Source: Lota lota (taxonomy: Eukaryota; Chordata; Actinopteri; Gadiformes; Lotidae). Taken from it: a stretch of DNA of 64,000 nucleotides. The position numbers and the translations under genes are program-made. Below, piece by piece: positions 1-11,289 of this stretch. The stretch covers positions 389,501-453,500 of the forward strand of contig JACYXH010000228.1 of the NCBI GenBank assembly GCA_026745465.1, in the 5' to 3' direction. The notes under the pieces are model-generated. The model was not told where the DNA came from and did not search any database. It saw nothing but the letters and a program-made list of their open reading frames with translations. Position 1 is the stretch's first letter, and each line of letters begins with the position of its first letter.

Positions 1-364
1 CAGCAAAAGACTACACATGCATAGAGAGCTATGGAGTTTGACCTAAATATAAGTCCTCTTCTCATTCCTCCAACCCATCACCAAAATCTGCCTCATTATA
101 GTAACAATTACAATAACGTCAAGTAATTGTGTGTTATTGGTGCATACATGTTACTCGCCTATTACTGGTGATTTGGTAGTGGTAGAAAGACTTGCTGTGG
201 TTCCATTGTTACTTTCTGCAAGGTACAAAATATACAAGACGGTATTATATGGCAAAGAGTGACATGTTAATGTTCTTCATTAAACAAATCAAATCAAGAA
301 CTTTGAAATCTACAATCCAAAATCGGGATTTGACCTGTAGGCTGTGAGAAAATTTGGTGCCTAC
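1..364. other. Intron of the mucin-like gene, no exon seen
   Basis: Unique AT-rich sequence downstream (minus strand) of the donor at 364. I see no acceptor plus open frame that would make a further exon inside the window. Confidence 0.4.
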
Positions 365-1942
365 CTTGCGTAGTCTGTGGTGTTGAAGGACCAGGGGTGG
401 AGGTGCTCCCAGCTGGGCCTAGGGTGGTGTTACCTGGGGTGGGTGTTGGGAGAGGGCCGGTTGTGGAGGTGTTACCAGCTGGGCCTTGGGTGGTGTTACC
501 TGGGGTGGGTGTTGGGAGAGGGCCGGTTGTGGAGGTGTTCCCAGCTGGGCCTTGGGTGGTGTTACCTGGGGTAGGTGTTGGGAGAGGGCCGGTTGTGGAG
601 GTGTTACCAGCTGGGCCTTGGGTGGTGTTACCTGGGGTGGGTGTTGGGAGAGGGCCGGTTGTGGAGGTGTTCCCAGCTGGGCCTTGGGTGGTGTTACCTG
701 GGGTGGGTGTTGGGAGAGGGCCGGTTGTGGAGGTGTTCCCAGCTGGCTCTAGGGTGGTGTTACCTGGGGTGGGTGTTGGGAGAGGGCCGGTTGTGGAGGT
801 GTTACCAGCTGGGCCTTGGGTGGTGTTACCTGGGGTGGGTGTTGGGAGAGGGCCGGTTGTGGAGGTGTTCCCAGCTGGCTCTAGGGTGGTGTTACCTGGG
901 GTGGGTGTTGGGAGAGGGCCGGTTGTGGAGGTGTTCCCAGCTGGCTCTAGGGTGGTGTTACCTGGGGTGGGTGTTGGGAGAGGGCCGGTTGTGGAGGTGT
1001 TACCAGCTGGGCCTTGGGTGGTGTTACCTGGGGTGGGTGTTGGGAGAGGGCCGGTTGTGGAGGTGTTCCCAGCTGGCTCTAGGGTGGTGTTACCTGGGGT
1101 GGGTGTTGGGAGAGGGCCGGTTGTGGAGGTGTTACCAGCTGGGCCGTGGGTGGTGTTACCTGGGGTGGGTGTTGGGAGAGGGCCGGTTGTGGAGGTGTTC
1201 CCAGCTGGCTCTAGGGTGGTGTTACCTGGGGTGGGTGTTGGGAGAGGGCCGGTTGTGGAGGTGTTACCAGCTGGGCCTTGGGTGGTGTTACCTGGGGTGG
1301 GTGTTAGGAGAGGGCCGGTTGTGGAGGTGTTACCAGCTGGGCCTTGGGTGGTGTTACCTGGGGTGGGTGTTGGGAGAGGGCCGGTTGTGGAGGTGTTACC
1401 AGCTGGGCCTTGGGTGGTGTTACCTGGGGTGGGTGTTGGGAGATGGCCGGTTGTGGAGGTGTTACCAGCTGGGCCTTGGGTGGTGTTACCTGGGGTGGGT
1501 GTTGGGAGAGGGCCGGTTGTGGAGGTGTTACCAGCTGGGCCTTGGGTGGTGTTACTTGGGGTGGGTGTTGGGAGAGGGCCGGTTGTGGAGGTGTTACCAG
1601 CTGGGCCTTGGGTGGTGTTACCTGGGGTTGGGGTTGTTGGAAGAGGGCTGGTGGTGGAGGTAATGTTCTCGGGTGGAGAAGGAGACGTCAGGGCAGTGGT
1701 GTTTTCCGTTGTATTAGATGTGGTTGGGGTTATTGGGGGAGCAGGGGTGGGGGAACCTTTGTTGGGACCTGTGGTGCCGTTGGTATTTGGGCTCACTGAG
1801 GATGTGGTATTTCCAGTCGGTGGGCTTGGTTCTGTTGTATTTGATGGTGTGGTAGGTGTGGCGGAGTTCACCATGGACGACAGAGCTGAGATAGTGGAGC
1901 CATTGGTGGGCACTTCGGTAGTGCTGGATTCCGCTGTGATTC
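365..1942 (-). CDS. Mucin-domain exon, 1578 bases, Thr/Pro/Asn-rich tandem repeats
   Basis: The minus-strand frame is open throughout. The first ~100 residues are non-repetitive Ser/Thr/Pro-rich sequence with many NTT, NTS and NGT sequons. About 19 copies of a 22-residue unit follow, made of [14 protein letters not shown] plus PLPTPTPG. Each unit carries two N-glycosylation sequons (NTT and NTS) and eight or so Thr/Ser sites for O-glycans. There is no Cys in the repeat. The acceptor is a T-rich tract ending TTGTAG (1950-1943) and the donor is GTAGGC (364-359). Reading on past the donor gives only a short tail to a stop at 294, so I end the exon at 365. The plus strand is also open through this region, but only because the 66-base unit lacks stops there. 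Confidence 0.75.
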
Positions 1943-2829
1943 CTACAATGATACAAACAAAAACAAACCGCGAATAAGACCCCTGGAATGCTGTCTAAAA
2001 TACGCTACCAGTGCACACATGAACCTAAACTGTGAAGGTATAACAAACCCCTTTAATTCAAGCCTGTTTATAGCAACACTCACATCCACACGATGGTAAT
2101 ATAGCACTAGTTAGCTTACTTAATATAAACTTAACATAATCAGCATTGGCCAACAAACCTATATTTGAAGATGTGTTTCTTAATGTTCCCTTGTACTTCT
2201 TGTTTTAGGAAATGTTTGACATTATTTGTATGTCATGAAAGAGTCTCTGTTTGTATAAACATTGAATGGCCATTGCGTTGCGTGACTCGGGAAATTCAAT
2301 CTGAGCGTGATGTTTTTATTACTCAGGGATAGGTAAGCAGCGAGTATCGGTCTCCGTTCCACATGACGGTCTAACTGTGGCCTGGATGGATCTTTACTAG
2401 AGGCTCCACTTGGTGGTCACGTTCAGAGCACATCTATCTCTGTATCCTTTCACGGATGACATTCACGCCCCTTCTTCACAAATGAAGGGTGGGAAAATGC
2501 CATCGTGAGTCCACATTACCCAAACAGGTTCCTCAACTCCAATGAGGAAGCTGTTGTCAAATTGGAAAGGGATTGACAGTAAGCCCTGTGCAATATGGTG
2601 TTGGCTGTCGTGTGTCTTATCGTCCAATTATCCGGATTAATTTACATATGGAAACGCAAGCATTCCACACACACGTAAACCATGAACACACACACACACA
2701 CACACAAACACATACACACATACACACACGCAACTAGACGTGCACACACACATACACATACACGCACATACACACGCACATACACACGCACACATATACA
2801 CACATACACTTACACACAAACACAGACGT

Positions 2830-2860
<31 letters not shown>

Positions 2861-3115
2861 AACACACACACAAGCACACAAGGTTAATCATAGATATGGT
2901 ACTTAGCAGGAGGCCATGAACACAAATTTCAGGTTAAATGTTTTTCAAAGGCCATTAGCCATGCCAGATGTCTGATTTGAGCCCTGTAAAACCCAGATGT
3001 ATACTTGTTTTGGTGGTTTGTGTAGATTAGGATCTCTTTCTTGATTAAGCTTGTGATAAACTCTTACAAAATACAAATTAATGAGACTTTTACCAACAAA
3101 TATATATGTATTTGA

Positions 3116-3162
<47 letters not shown>

Positions 3163-5037
3163 TTTGTGTGTGTGATTTGTTCTGAAAACTGTTTAATTAA
3201 GCCCCGCCCATATGCACAGCCCGGGTCACAAACATCACCCCCGTCAATGAACACACTGGCTTTGGGTAAATCAACCTACTGTATAAAGATGTCCCCCACA
3301 TGCCACGCATTTTAATCCGATTTGAACAGTGCCAACTTTATCAGCATGTCACAAAACCACAACATTCTGCCATCGTTAAATTCACATCATTCTTACATTG
3401 CTCTTGAGAGTCTAGCCAGTGCTTGTTTGCATGTTTGGCCTTTTTACTTGGATTCAAGGTTGTCAAAAATAATGTTTTGATGGCAGAAAGAGATTTTACA
3501 CATACAGTTGAAGAGCCTAAGTCAGGACATTTCTCACTATACCTTCGTTGGTCTAGATAGGGTCTTAACGATCCCCTATATTAACCGTGCAACCAACTGA
3601 TGCATCCATCATTCTTCTGAGTGGACACTACAATGTGTGATGTCACTAGAGGGTAGATTGCGAAATGGCTTGTGATGGTTAATCAACATCCAACCTGGTG
3701 GTAAAATAGGGGAACCTTAAACAGCAAATCTATCACAGAGCAACAACAGCAATGACGATGTAAGGTGAAAGAGACACACATTCGCACACACACTCGCACA
3801 TGCAAGCACACACACACATCAGGCATGCGCCAGCCCACAGGCGTGCGTCAACACTCGCCTTCACGAACACACACACAGACTCACACATGCACACGTCATT
3901 GTTTTCATGACATCCAGCATAATGGATACAAGGAAGCTCTAAACAATATGTCCACTGTACACCGATACCATAAACATGAACACCTACAAGACACATTCGT
4001 ACACATTAGACTCACTTTACTTCTTATTCCTCTCTCATTTCCATACTAATCTGTAAACACTATGAGGTTCATTCTCTATTCTCATCACAGGCTGTATGGA
4101 AATGTCCCAGTGGCTCCGGTTACTGGAGAACTGGCTAGGCTGCATCACATAATCTAAGTATTTCTTTCCTCATTTTGAGTTTACGGCTCATTGGACTAGT
4201 TCTGCATTTGGATAACTCAATTCAAATGAAAAGATCACGAATAAGGACAATGGTCACCCGAAGAAAAACAAAAACAATGAACTACAGAGTGAATAGTCTC
4301 GATTTCCAGTCTCTCTTGGGACCCTTTTGTTCTTCAAGAGAGCCTGAAGGAAGCCGCTAACAATTTGGGCAGGCCAAGAGGGTGGTGCTTGAGCTGCGAT
4401 TGAGCGGATTGGTTGGAAGGGCGCAACGGAAGGCTCGATGGACCAATGGCTGGCTGCTTACAGGAATCTGATGGAAAACGGAAGTGAGGGAGCTAAACCG
4501 GTACAAGCAAGGCATTGGGTCAGACTAGAGAGTGGGGGTACAGAGTGCAGTGTGGATGTGATGGGGAGCCCACCCTGGTCTGAGGTCTGTTCAGGGGATT
4601 AGGGCTCCAGAGGGATAATCCTAGCCAGACACAAAGGAGACGATGGGGGTCGTCTGGGGTCACTACGAGTTGCTAAATTCCCTAACGGATGCACAGTGGG
4701 AGAGGGGAGTTGAGAACCACAAAGGTCCCTTCTCTGTAACATCACACTGGTGGTGATGGCTGGGAGATGCTGACCAATCACCTTTGATTGGGGGCTTTTA
4801 AAGCTAGTGTTTAAAAAGCATACACACCAGCTTTAAAGTAGGATACAGGCTGCTGCACTTCTCCGGGTTGTGTTCTCTACCATGCCCGGTCTCTCTCTTT
4901 ACACACACAGACACACACACACATATACACACACACCCACACCCATACACACACACACACACACACGCACACGCATAGGGTCACACTCACACCCATACAC
5001 GGATGCGCACACACACATGCACACTCACACATGCACG

Positions 5038-5095
<58 letters not shown>

Positions 5096-5433
5096 GAGCG
5101 CAAGAAAGTGCACAGCGTTAAGCACAAGGGTTTCTACCCCAGAGCTAGCAGCAGCGCTAGCGCAGAGTGGTTGAGAAGAGAGCATCTGTTACCATGGGAG
5201 ACCATGGCTACTGACTGTCCACCACCACCGCACCCACAAGGCGGAAGAATGCGCGATCCATCTGGGTAACGCCGGTGCCCAGCAGCATTGCTAGAAGCAG
5301 GCTCCCGTTGAGGCTGGTCTATCCAAGACTTTCCAACCGTCGCCAGGATAGCCAGCAGACGCAGCGTTGAGTTTGGCTCTGAGCCGCTGTGAAATACGTT
5401 CGCCTTGGCTGTGGGTTCGGGACTAGCGGTGGT

Positions 5434-5492
<59 letters not shown>

Positions 5493-6103
5493 CGCGTTCC
5501 TGGGATAGTCCTTCATCACGTCCAGCGGCGCCGCTTGCGAACGCCAGACCCGATTAGAGCGAGGTGATTAAGGACAGGTTGTGAACCCGGACCGGCGCAA
5601 AGGCAACAGGAAGGGCCTCGGGATGCCAGGCTGGGTTTAATTAAAAGCAGGAGGAATTGTTTTGTTTTATGGGTAGAGGGAGCTAACCCATGGCGACGCG
5701 CACTGGGTGTTGTATGTAGTGTGTGACACGGTGCATATGCACGTAGAAGAGGTTATCCCGTGTGACTACTCTAGGTATGTGGATGAAAGAGGAAAAAATG
5801 TCCGCTGGCATGAACTCCTGCAGGAATGGCTGCATCATCATTCACACTCATTCTGCACCCACTCCCATCTCCCCCTAATGAGACTACAACCCTGTTCTCA
5901 CATACTGATATATGAGCTCCAGGTATTTAAAGGGGTCCATTTGCATGCTACAGCACTCATGGTATGCAGACATCGGATAGTCAAACGAGGTGCTCTCACA
6001 TGTCCTATGCACTCACGCAAATAACCCCCCCCCCCAACTCCTCACAACACTCACGCCAACACACAAACACACAAACACGTACACACACATGTGTGTGCAT
6101 GCT

Positions 6104-6136
<33 letters not shown>

Positions 6137-6220
6137 TGGTGTGATGCACACACACACACGCCGTCCGGTAAACATTAGCGGAGCACTCGAGCCACAGACT
6201 ACCAGACTCAAAAACAGTGT

Positions 6221-6252
<32 letters not shown>

Positions 6253-7500
6253 TACTACCTCTACACGTGCTCCGGTCACTTGTACATTCACTGTGCACAC
6301 TAACGCACACACGCATGCACACCAACACATACCAACACACACATCATCAACACAAAGCCACACACACGCACACACACTGCTCTTATAAGCTGAATAAAAC
6401 CCGTGGCCAGAGGCGAGTTTGTCTGGGTAAACCACCGCTGCGGTGTAAAGTGGAGCTGACGCCAGCCAAGCGGGGGTGCCCCAAACTGGTGGAAATGATC
6501 AGCAGCCGCCCCCCCCCCGCCTTACTGCTGGATCCTCCTGTCTGCTCGCTGCTGGGGTCCCGGTGATGTCAGACAGAGCCATTTGGCAGCAGGAGCCGTG
6601 ATGACTCACTCACTGAGTTGTGGTTTAGCATTGTTAACGGTGGTAAGAGCCTTGACACTGCATCTGTACTATATCTCCCAGGGTTCCTCCTGTTGCTGAG
6701 GATAACGAGAAGAATGAGAGAGAGAGAGGGAGTAAGGGAGTAAACTAAAACACACAGGGTTGACACGATCACAGGGTCAACGGTTAAAATGAAACCAGCT
6801 GTTGTACCATTGAAGCTATGTTTCACCTTTATGTTTCACCGTTTGTGCTTCCTGTTAACTTTCCTTTGCTCTAAAGGCAGTTCGGTTTCGGTTTTCATTT
6901 GGAAGAAATTCGAGACTGTAATTTTTGTTGTATTGTTGTTTTAAAACAGCATTGACCACTCTTGGGAGACGAAAGGACAGATATGTGTAAATAATGGTGG
7001 TAAAGTGGGATTGTAAAGTGAGGATTTGGAGAGCAGTCCAAGTGAAGCAGACAGTTCAGTCAAATATTTATTTTCCTGTTTGATAAATTACATTACATTG
7101 CTTTTATTTAATAGACGCTTTTGTCCAAAGCGTTTTAAAGTAAGTGCATTCAACAATGAAGATAAACCCCAAAAAGCGTGAGAATCATCTAAGTGCAAAC
7201 AACTTCAAAAAAGAAGCAACGCAACTACTTTTTAGTGCTACGATACAGAAACAAGAGATAGAGACAGTTAGAAAGTTAGTTCTGTAACCCTGTCAGACGT
7301 CTTTGTCTATAATCTTCTGAGATAAAATTATGCAAACAACAGGTGCAGAAATTCCCTGGACAATAACGAACACGTACACAAACATTCACCCATGCACACA
7401 CCCACAAAGACACACATACACACCTCCCCCCCCCCCCCCCCCCACACACACACCCATAAAGACACACACACAACCACAAAGACACACACACAACAACAAA

Positions 7501-7553
<53 letters not shown>

Positions 7554-7989
7554 GTAGACAGAAACGTCAGCTAATGACAGAGAAGTGGGGCAGTGCTGTC
7601 AGAACAGGGAACAAACTAGGCATAATTTCATGAGAGTTGTTTATTCCAACTTCACTCTGACAATAATCTTCAAAGTTCCCCTTTCTCAGCTTACTCTCTC
7701 CTGCTAACTGTAATCTGCCAGGGCCGGTAGCCGGGTACATACGGATAGAGGCAGCGCTTTATCTGAGCAAACAGAGGCCCCGGTAACTCTCTTGTTTAGC
7801 AGATGGCTCTGTCCTGCAGAACCCTGCATGCACACACACACACACGCACGTAATGCTGAACCCATAGTATCCTATTAAACGGTGGCCAGCACATGGTTTC
7901 CAATTAGAGACAGATTTACTAGCCTAGAAGCCAGATTTACTAGCCCGGAGAGGAGCTAATCCAGGCAGGATACGAAAAGGGGGGAGGGG

Positions 7990-8079
<90 letters not shown>

Positions 8080-8184
8080 CAGAGACAGAGACAGAGACAG
8101 AGAGCGAGAGCGAGAGAGAGGTAGATACACAGACAGACAGACAGACAGACAGACAGCTAAATAGATAGATAGATTCATAGTTAT

Positions 8185-8247
<63 letters not shown>

Positions 8248-8975
8248 GCGATAGAGAGAAAGAGAGCGAGTTAGAGGAGGAAGTAAGAAAGCTTGTACGA
8301 TACAAAAAGTACATCCTTTTCTTATTGTTGCAATATACAGTAGCTATTTGGGGAACTTTTGAGTGCTTGCAAAACGTCTACTCTTGTGGTCTATCAAACA
8401 AATGTATACCACTAACCCCAATATTACATTTTGATGAATACAAAGACAATTAGATAGATGCCTGCAACGACAAAAACAGGTTATACTGGTATGGCTATGG
8501 TATAAAGCAGAGCAAAAGAAATTGACAAATATGTGCTGTTGATTTTGATAATTAACATCGCATTGAACTGCTGTTGTTTCACAACTTTGGTCTCTTTGCG
8601 TAACGAGTCCCCCGAGATCAATTCATCCGAGACCGATTGAAGACGGTCTCGCGTGAATTCAAAATTCAGATTCTACGTCAAATTCAAAGCTGCATCTCAG
8701 TGACACATTACATAGAGCATGCATTATTGCAAAAAGAAAAATGAGGTTAGTCAGATAGTGTTTTGGGGAATGTTACCAATTGAATTATACACTCGTAAAA
8801 CCCTAATCGTACTATATTTTCAGCTTTTTTGACCACACACAAGAGCTAGTGCTATTGGTTAGTGTCTCTCTGGGCCTATTGAAGGGATATACAATTATGT
8901 GAATAATATATGAACAACACAACTAGGATAAACAACTGAGCAACTGCGACTGTATTATGCTGGCAGCACACACTA

Positions 8976-9019
<44 letters not shown>

Positions 9020-9395
9020 ATCAATCAAGAAAATCACGGGAAAGCAGACGAGGGAGTCGGAGTGTTACTGGTGACAGGGGAATCAGCTGGTTTACTGTTA
9101 TGAGGATTTTCATCGTACTGCTTAGATGAAATGGAACTGATTCAGAATCTGTTGCAACTGAAACCCAACAAGCCCAGTGTTGAGCAGCGCTCACTACTGT
9201 CTCATTACTAAAGACCACTGAGCACCGGTGGGCCAGTGTGTGTGTCATAAGCTGGTAATGTAATGTAGTAAAGTACTGTAGTATAGTTAAGTGTGTGCGT
9301 GTGTGTGTGTGTGTGAGCCATGCATGTGTGTGTGAGTGTGAGCCATGCATGTGTGTGTGTTTGTGTGTGCGCGCCATGCATGTGTGTATGTGTAT

Positions 9396-9454
<59 letters not shown>

Positions 9455-9479
9455 AATGCGTGTGTTTATGTGTATATAC

Positions 9480-9520
<41 letters not shown>

Positions 9521-9522
9521 GA

Positions 9523-9556
<34 letters not shown>

Positions 9557-10807
9557 GTCTTTGCATTCCTATCTGTGCAGGTATGACTATGACCACCAAC
9601 ATATGACTCAGAGAGGTGGAGAGAGCTCCGGCTCTTTCTCTCTCTCTGTGGGATTCATAATACTGATATCTGTATATACAATACACCAGGGAGTAGAGAC
9701 CACCTGGGTCCTGGTCCAGGCCCAGACATTGGTGAATGGAGTATGAGTCAAGGCAAAGACCGAGGGAGGAGTTGAGACAGTATGTCTATCATTATATCAA
9801 CTGCCAAAAAAAGAAAAAGGAAGGTTTCTAAAGGCATATTTTAACTAAATGAGCCTTAAGGACAGAATCTGCAATCATTTAATCGGATTTAACCTAGTTT
9901 AATTGACAATCTGCAATATTTTAAGACACCAACGTGATTTTACTTAGATATATGCTTAATCAACTTTATTAATATTTAAGCATTCACTGCAGGGCACCTT
10001 CTTGGAAGAGATTAAAATGATTAAAGTGGTAAAAAACAATATGTCACTATGCAATTTCGAACACAACCATGGTCGCTTTTCATAACGAGTCATCCGAGAC
10101 CAATTCATCCGGGGCCGATTGAAGACGGTCTCGGATGAATGACAAATTCAAATTCAAAGTCAAATTAAATCCGAGTTCAAGACGAGACTGAGACCATCAA
10201 AACTTGGTCCAGGACCGGACTCTGGTAGGCTACTACAGCCCTGCAGTACACATCTGAATGCATGTTGTTCAGTCCAACACAGCGCCGTAAACATAATGAC
10301 GAGAAATCTATCACAACGCCGTCCATACGTTCGACTCTGACCAGTGTGATTCAGCTGGTGGGGCGCTACAATAAACTGTGATGGAGGACTGTGTTAGTTC
10401 ACTTGCTATTGTACTCTGTGCTTTGCGGGTGATGATGAAGAAGTCAGCGATCAAATCTTAAAAAAAAAAAATCGTAAATGTTTTTACTTTGTAGTCTCCG
10501 ATTTGTCGTGGGCTTGCTCGACTACCATTTCACGCAGTACTGATGTATCATCACGCCTGCTTTAAACTGTGCGTTTGAAACCCCATATGCGTTGTGATGG
10601 AGAATAACCAAAACATTTAAATGCATCATCACCCTGAAAATCATTTACTAAGATGAGAACAAATGAAAGATGAGCCATCATATCCAACCATATCAGCCAT
10701 AGATTATTAAAGTTTGTAAAAACGTATTTAAAGAAAAAAAAAGAACTACACACAAAACAAAACTAACAAAAACATTAGGATATATATATATATATATAAT
10801 ATATATG

Positions 10808-10841
<34 letters not shown>

Positions 10842-11181
10842 TATATATACATATATACATATATATATATATACATACATATATACATATATATATGTAT
10901 ATATATATTAATATATACATACATATACATATATACAACTTTAACTCCTTGTTTGGTTTGGTTTGTAAAACAAAAAGTAGCTTTTCTTTTTTCTGGAAAA
11001 CAAACGGTGAAGATTGGCGCAATTATTCACATGAGGTGATTATTATTCCAGTGAAGTCATTCTTGGCAAGCGATTTAAACAACGATTTAAAAGGATTAAT
11101 GAGCAGAATAAAATTTTTTGTTTACTCACCTTTAGCAGCAATGCCCAGTAGAAGCACAAGATGAAGATAACTTAACAGCAT
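365..11181 (-). CDS. Mucin-like secreted/membrane glycoprotein, 5' part (partial gene)
   Basis: I join two exons into one gene: a signal-peptide exon (11181-11130) and a large mucin exon (1942-365), separated by a 9.2 kb intron. Exon 1 ends AAA G before GTGAGT (phase 1). Exon 2 starts after TTGTAG with GA, completing a GGA glycine codon, so the frame is kept. The product would begin [18 protein letters not shown], followed by [14 protein letters not shown] and then Thr/Pro/Asn-rich repeats. Exon 2 ends at CAA G before GTAGGC, again phase 1, so it is a symmetric 1-1 exon that could be skipped without shifting frame. The rest of the gene (stem, transmembrane or cytoplasmic part) lies left of position 1. 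Known biology: such Pro/Thr/Ser domains are heavily O-glycosylated and extended. The family is not identified. Podocalyxin/CD34-like proteins, a CD45-type ectodomain or a secreted mucin are all possible. The exon join is inference without transcript evidence. Confidence 0.68.
392..1650 (-). repeat. Coding VNTR, 66-base unit, about 19 copies
   Basis: Tandem units of 66 bases encode 22 residues each. Most copies differ by one or two bases. Two main unit types alternate irregularly: one encodes NTTQGPAG, the other NTTLEPAG, with single NTTHGPAG and NTTLGPAG variants. The near identity of copies implies recent expansion or homogenisation, and copy number is probably variable between individuals (inference). 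Confidence 0.95.
2684..2880. repeat. Interrupted (CA)n microsatellite
   Basis: CA-rich tract with CATA and CGCA interruptions over about 200 bases. Confidence 0.95.
3117..3175. repeat. (TG)n microsatellite
   Basis: About 29 TG units with two interruptions. Confidence 0.95.
3590..3714. mobile_element. Half copy of a foldback MITE family
   Basis: This block is similar, with divergence, to the right half of the foldback element at 59288-59580. It shares the ATCCATCAT core, GGACAC, TGATGTCACTA, GAAATGGCTT, the TGATGGTTAATCA stretch and CCTGGTGGTAAAATA. The matching left arm is not clearly present, so the copy looks truncated or decayed. I see no coding capacity. Confidence 0.5.
4908..5092. repeat. 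Compound (CA)n microsatellite
   Basis: CA-rich tract with a pure run of about 25 units at 5041-5091 and an interrupted left part. Confidence 0.95.
5434..5492. repeat. Poly-G homopolymer, 59 bases
   Basis: Fifty-nine uninterrupted G residues, the longest homopolymer in the window. It could form G-quadruplexes, or its length could be an assembly artefact. Confidence 0.9.
6058..6252. repeat. CA/TG inverted microsatellite plus poly-C (31)
   Basis: A CA tract switches to TG at ACATGTGTGTGC (about 6085), making an inverted dinucleotide arrangement up to about 6160. A pure run of 31 C follows at 6222-6252. Confidence 0.9.
7085..7175 (-). mobile_element. SINE tail fragment (teleost tRNA-SINE 3' motif)
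   Basis: The block contains TAGACGCTTTTGTCCAAAG followed by GTAAGTGCATTCAA. This is a diverged form of the widespread fish motif whose reverse complement (GGATAAAAGCGTCTGCTAAA type) forms the 3' tail of a tRNA-derived SINE. The tRNA head is not recognisable here, so it is a fragment. Confidence 0.5.
7426..7549. repeat. Poly-C (18) fused to (CA)n
   Basis: Eighteen C at 7426-7443 run directly into ACACAC repeats and then a pure CA run to 7549. Confidence 0.95.
7992..8249. repeat. Compound (GA)n / (ACAGAG)n / (ACAG)n microsatellite
   Basis: Pure GA repeats pass into hexamer ACAGAG units, then GATA-like and ACAG tetramers. The strand is almost entirely purine plus C over 250 bases. Confidence 0.95.
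8589..8690. repeat. Dispersed palindromic repeat, copy 1
   Basis: About 100 bases similar to 10071-10172 in direct orientation, sharing ATAACGAGTC-type sequence, GACCGATTGAAGACGGTCTC or close variants, and TCAAATTCAAA. Within this copy ATTCATCCGAGACC (8621-8634) pairs imperfectly with GGTCTCGCGTGAAT (8645-8658). Unclassified family. Confidence 0.7.
8976..9018. repeat. (CA)n microsatellite
   Basis: About 21 pure CA units. Confidence 0.95.
9292..9549. repeat. Compound (TG)n/(TA)n microsatellite
   Basis: TG repeats contain three near-identical GTGAGCCATGCATGTG-like segments (9300-9385), followed by pure TG, TATA and TG blocks. The segments show tandem duplication at a scale of about 40 bases. 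Confidence 0.95.
10071..10172. repeat. Dispersed palindromic repeat, copy 2
   Basis: Second copy of the 8589-8690 repeat. TCATCCGAGACC (10090-10101) is a perfect 12-base inverted match to GGTCTCGGATGA (10127-10138). Downstream sequence to about 10215 (GAGTTCAAGACGAGACTGAG) may belong to the same element. Confidence 0.7.
10781..10938. repeat. (TA)n/(TATG)n/(CATA)n microsatellite
   Basis: Alternating pyrimidine-purine TA-rich tract of about 155 bases with CATA and TATG variants. It can fold back on itself. Confidence 0.95.
11130..11181 (-). CDS. Signal-peptide exon of the mucin-like gene
   Basis: The 52 coding bases read [17 protein letters not shown] plus the first base of a Gly codon, followed by the strong donor GTGAGT at 11129. 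The peptide has a Leu-rich hydrophobic core and a small-residue end (GIAA), which is a good secretory signal. The start has G at -3. It is too short to show up as a long open reading frame. A CCAAT box and a TTTTAAG element lie 120-195 bases upstream on the same strand. The phase-1 donor matches the phase-1 acceptor at 1943, which is why I assign it to the mucin exon. No other signal-peptide exon was seen between them. Confidence 0.7.
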
Positions 11182-11289
11182 CTCAACGCACTTTTATTTT
11201 ACAATCGGTGTAGTAGAAATGACTAGGAAGACTACACTCCCTTTGTAACTGTACTACTTAGGACGATTCTCTGTGCCTGCCACAGGTGG

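Larger units (their letters stand above)
1943..11129. other. Large first intron of the mucin-like gene, microsatellite-packed
   Basis: About 9.2 kb without a recognisable exon. It is dominated by CA/TG tracts (2684-2880, 3117-3175, 4908-5092, 6058-6160, 7442-7549, 8976-9018, 9292-9549), GA/ACAG tracts (7992-8249), a TA tract (10781-10938), homopolymers (5434-5492, 6222-6252, 7426-7443), and fragments of dispersed repeats. The long reading frames here are poly-Thr-His, poly-Cys-Val or poly-Tyr-Ile translations of these tracts and are not genes. Confidence 0.6.

Noticed and set aside
397-1977. 526-codon plus-strand open frame over the mucin repeats ([12 protein letters not shown] units)
   Set aside because: It mirrors the minus-strand repeat. 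The unit is 66 bases and lacks stops on the plus strand, while the minus strand has the splice sites, signal exon and glycosylation logic.
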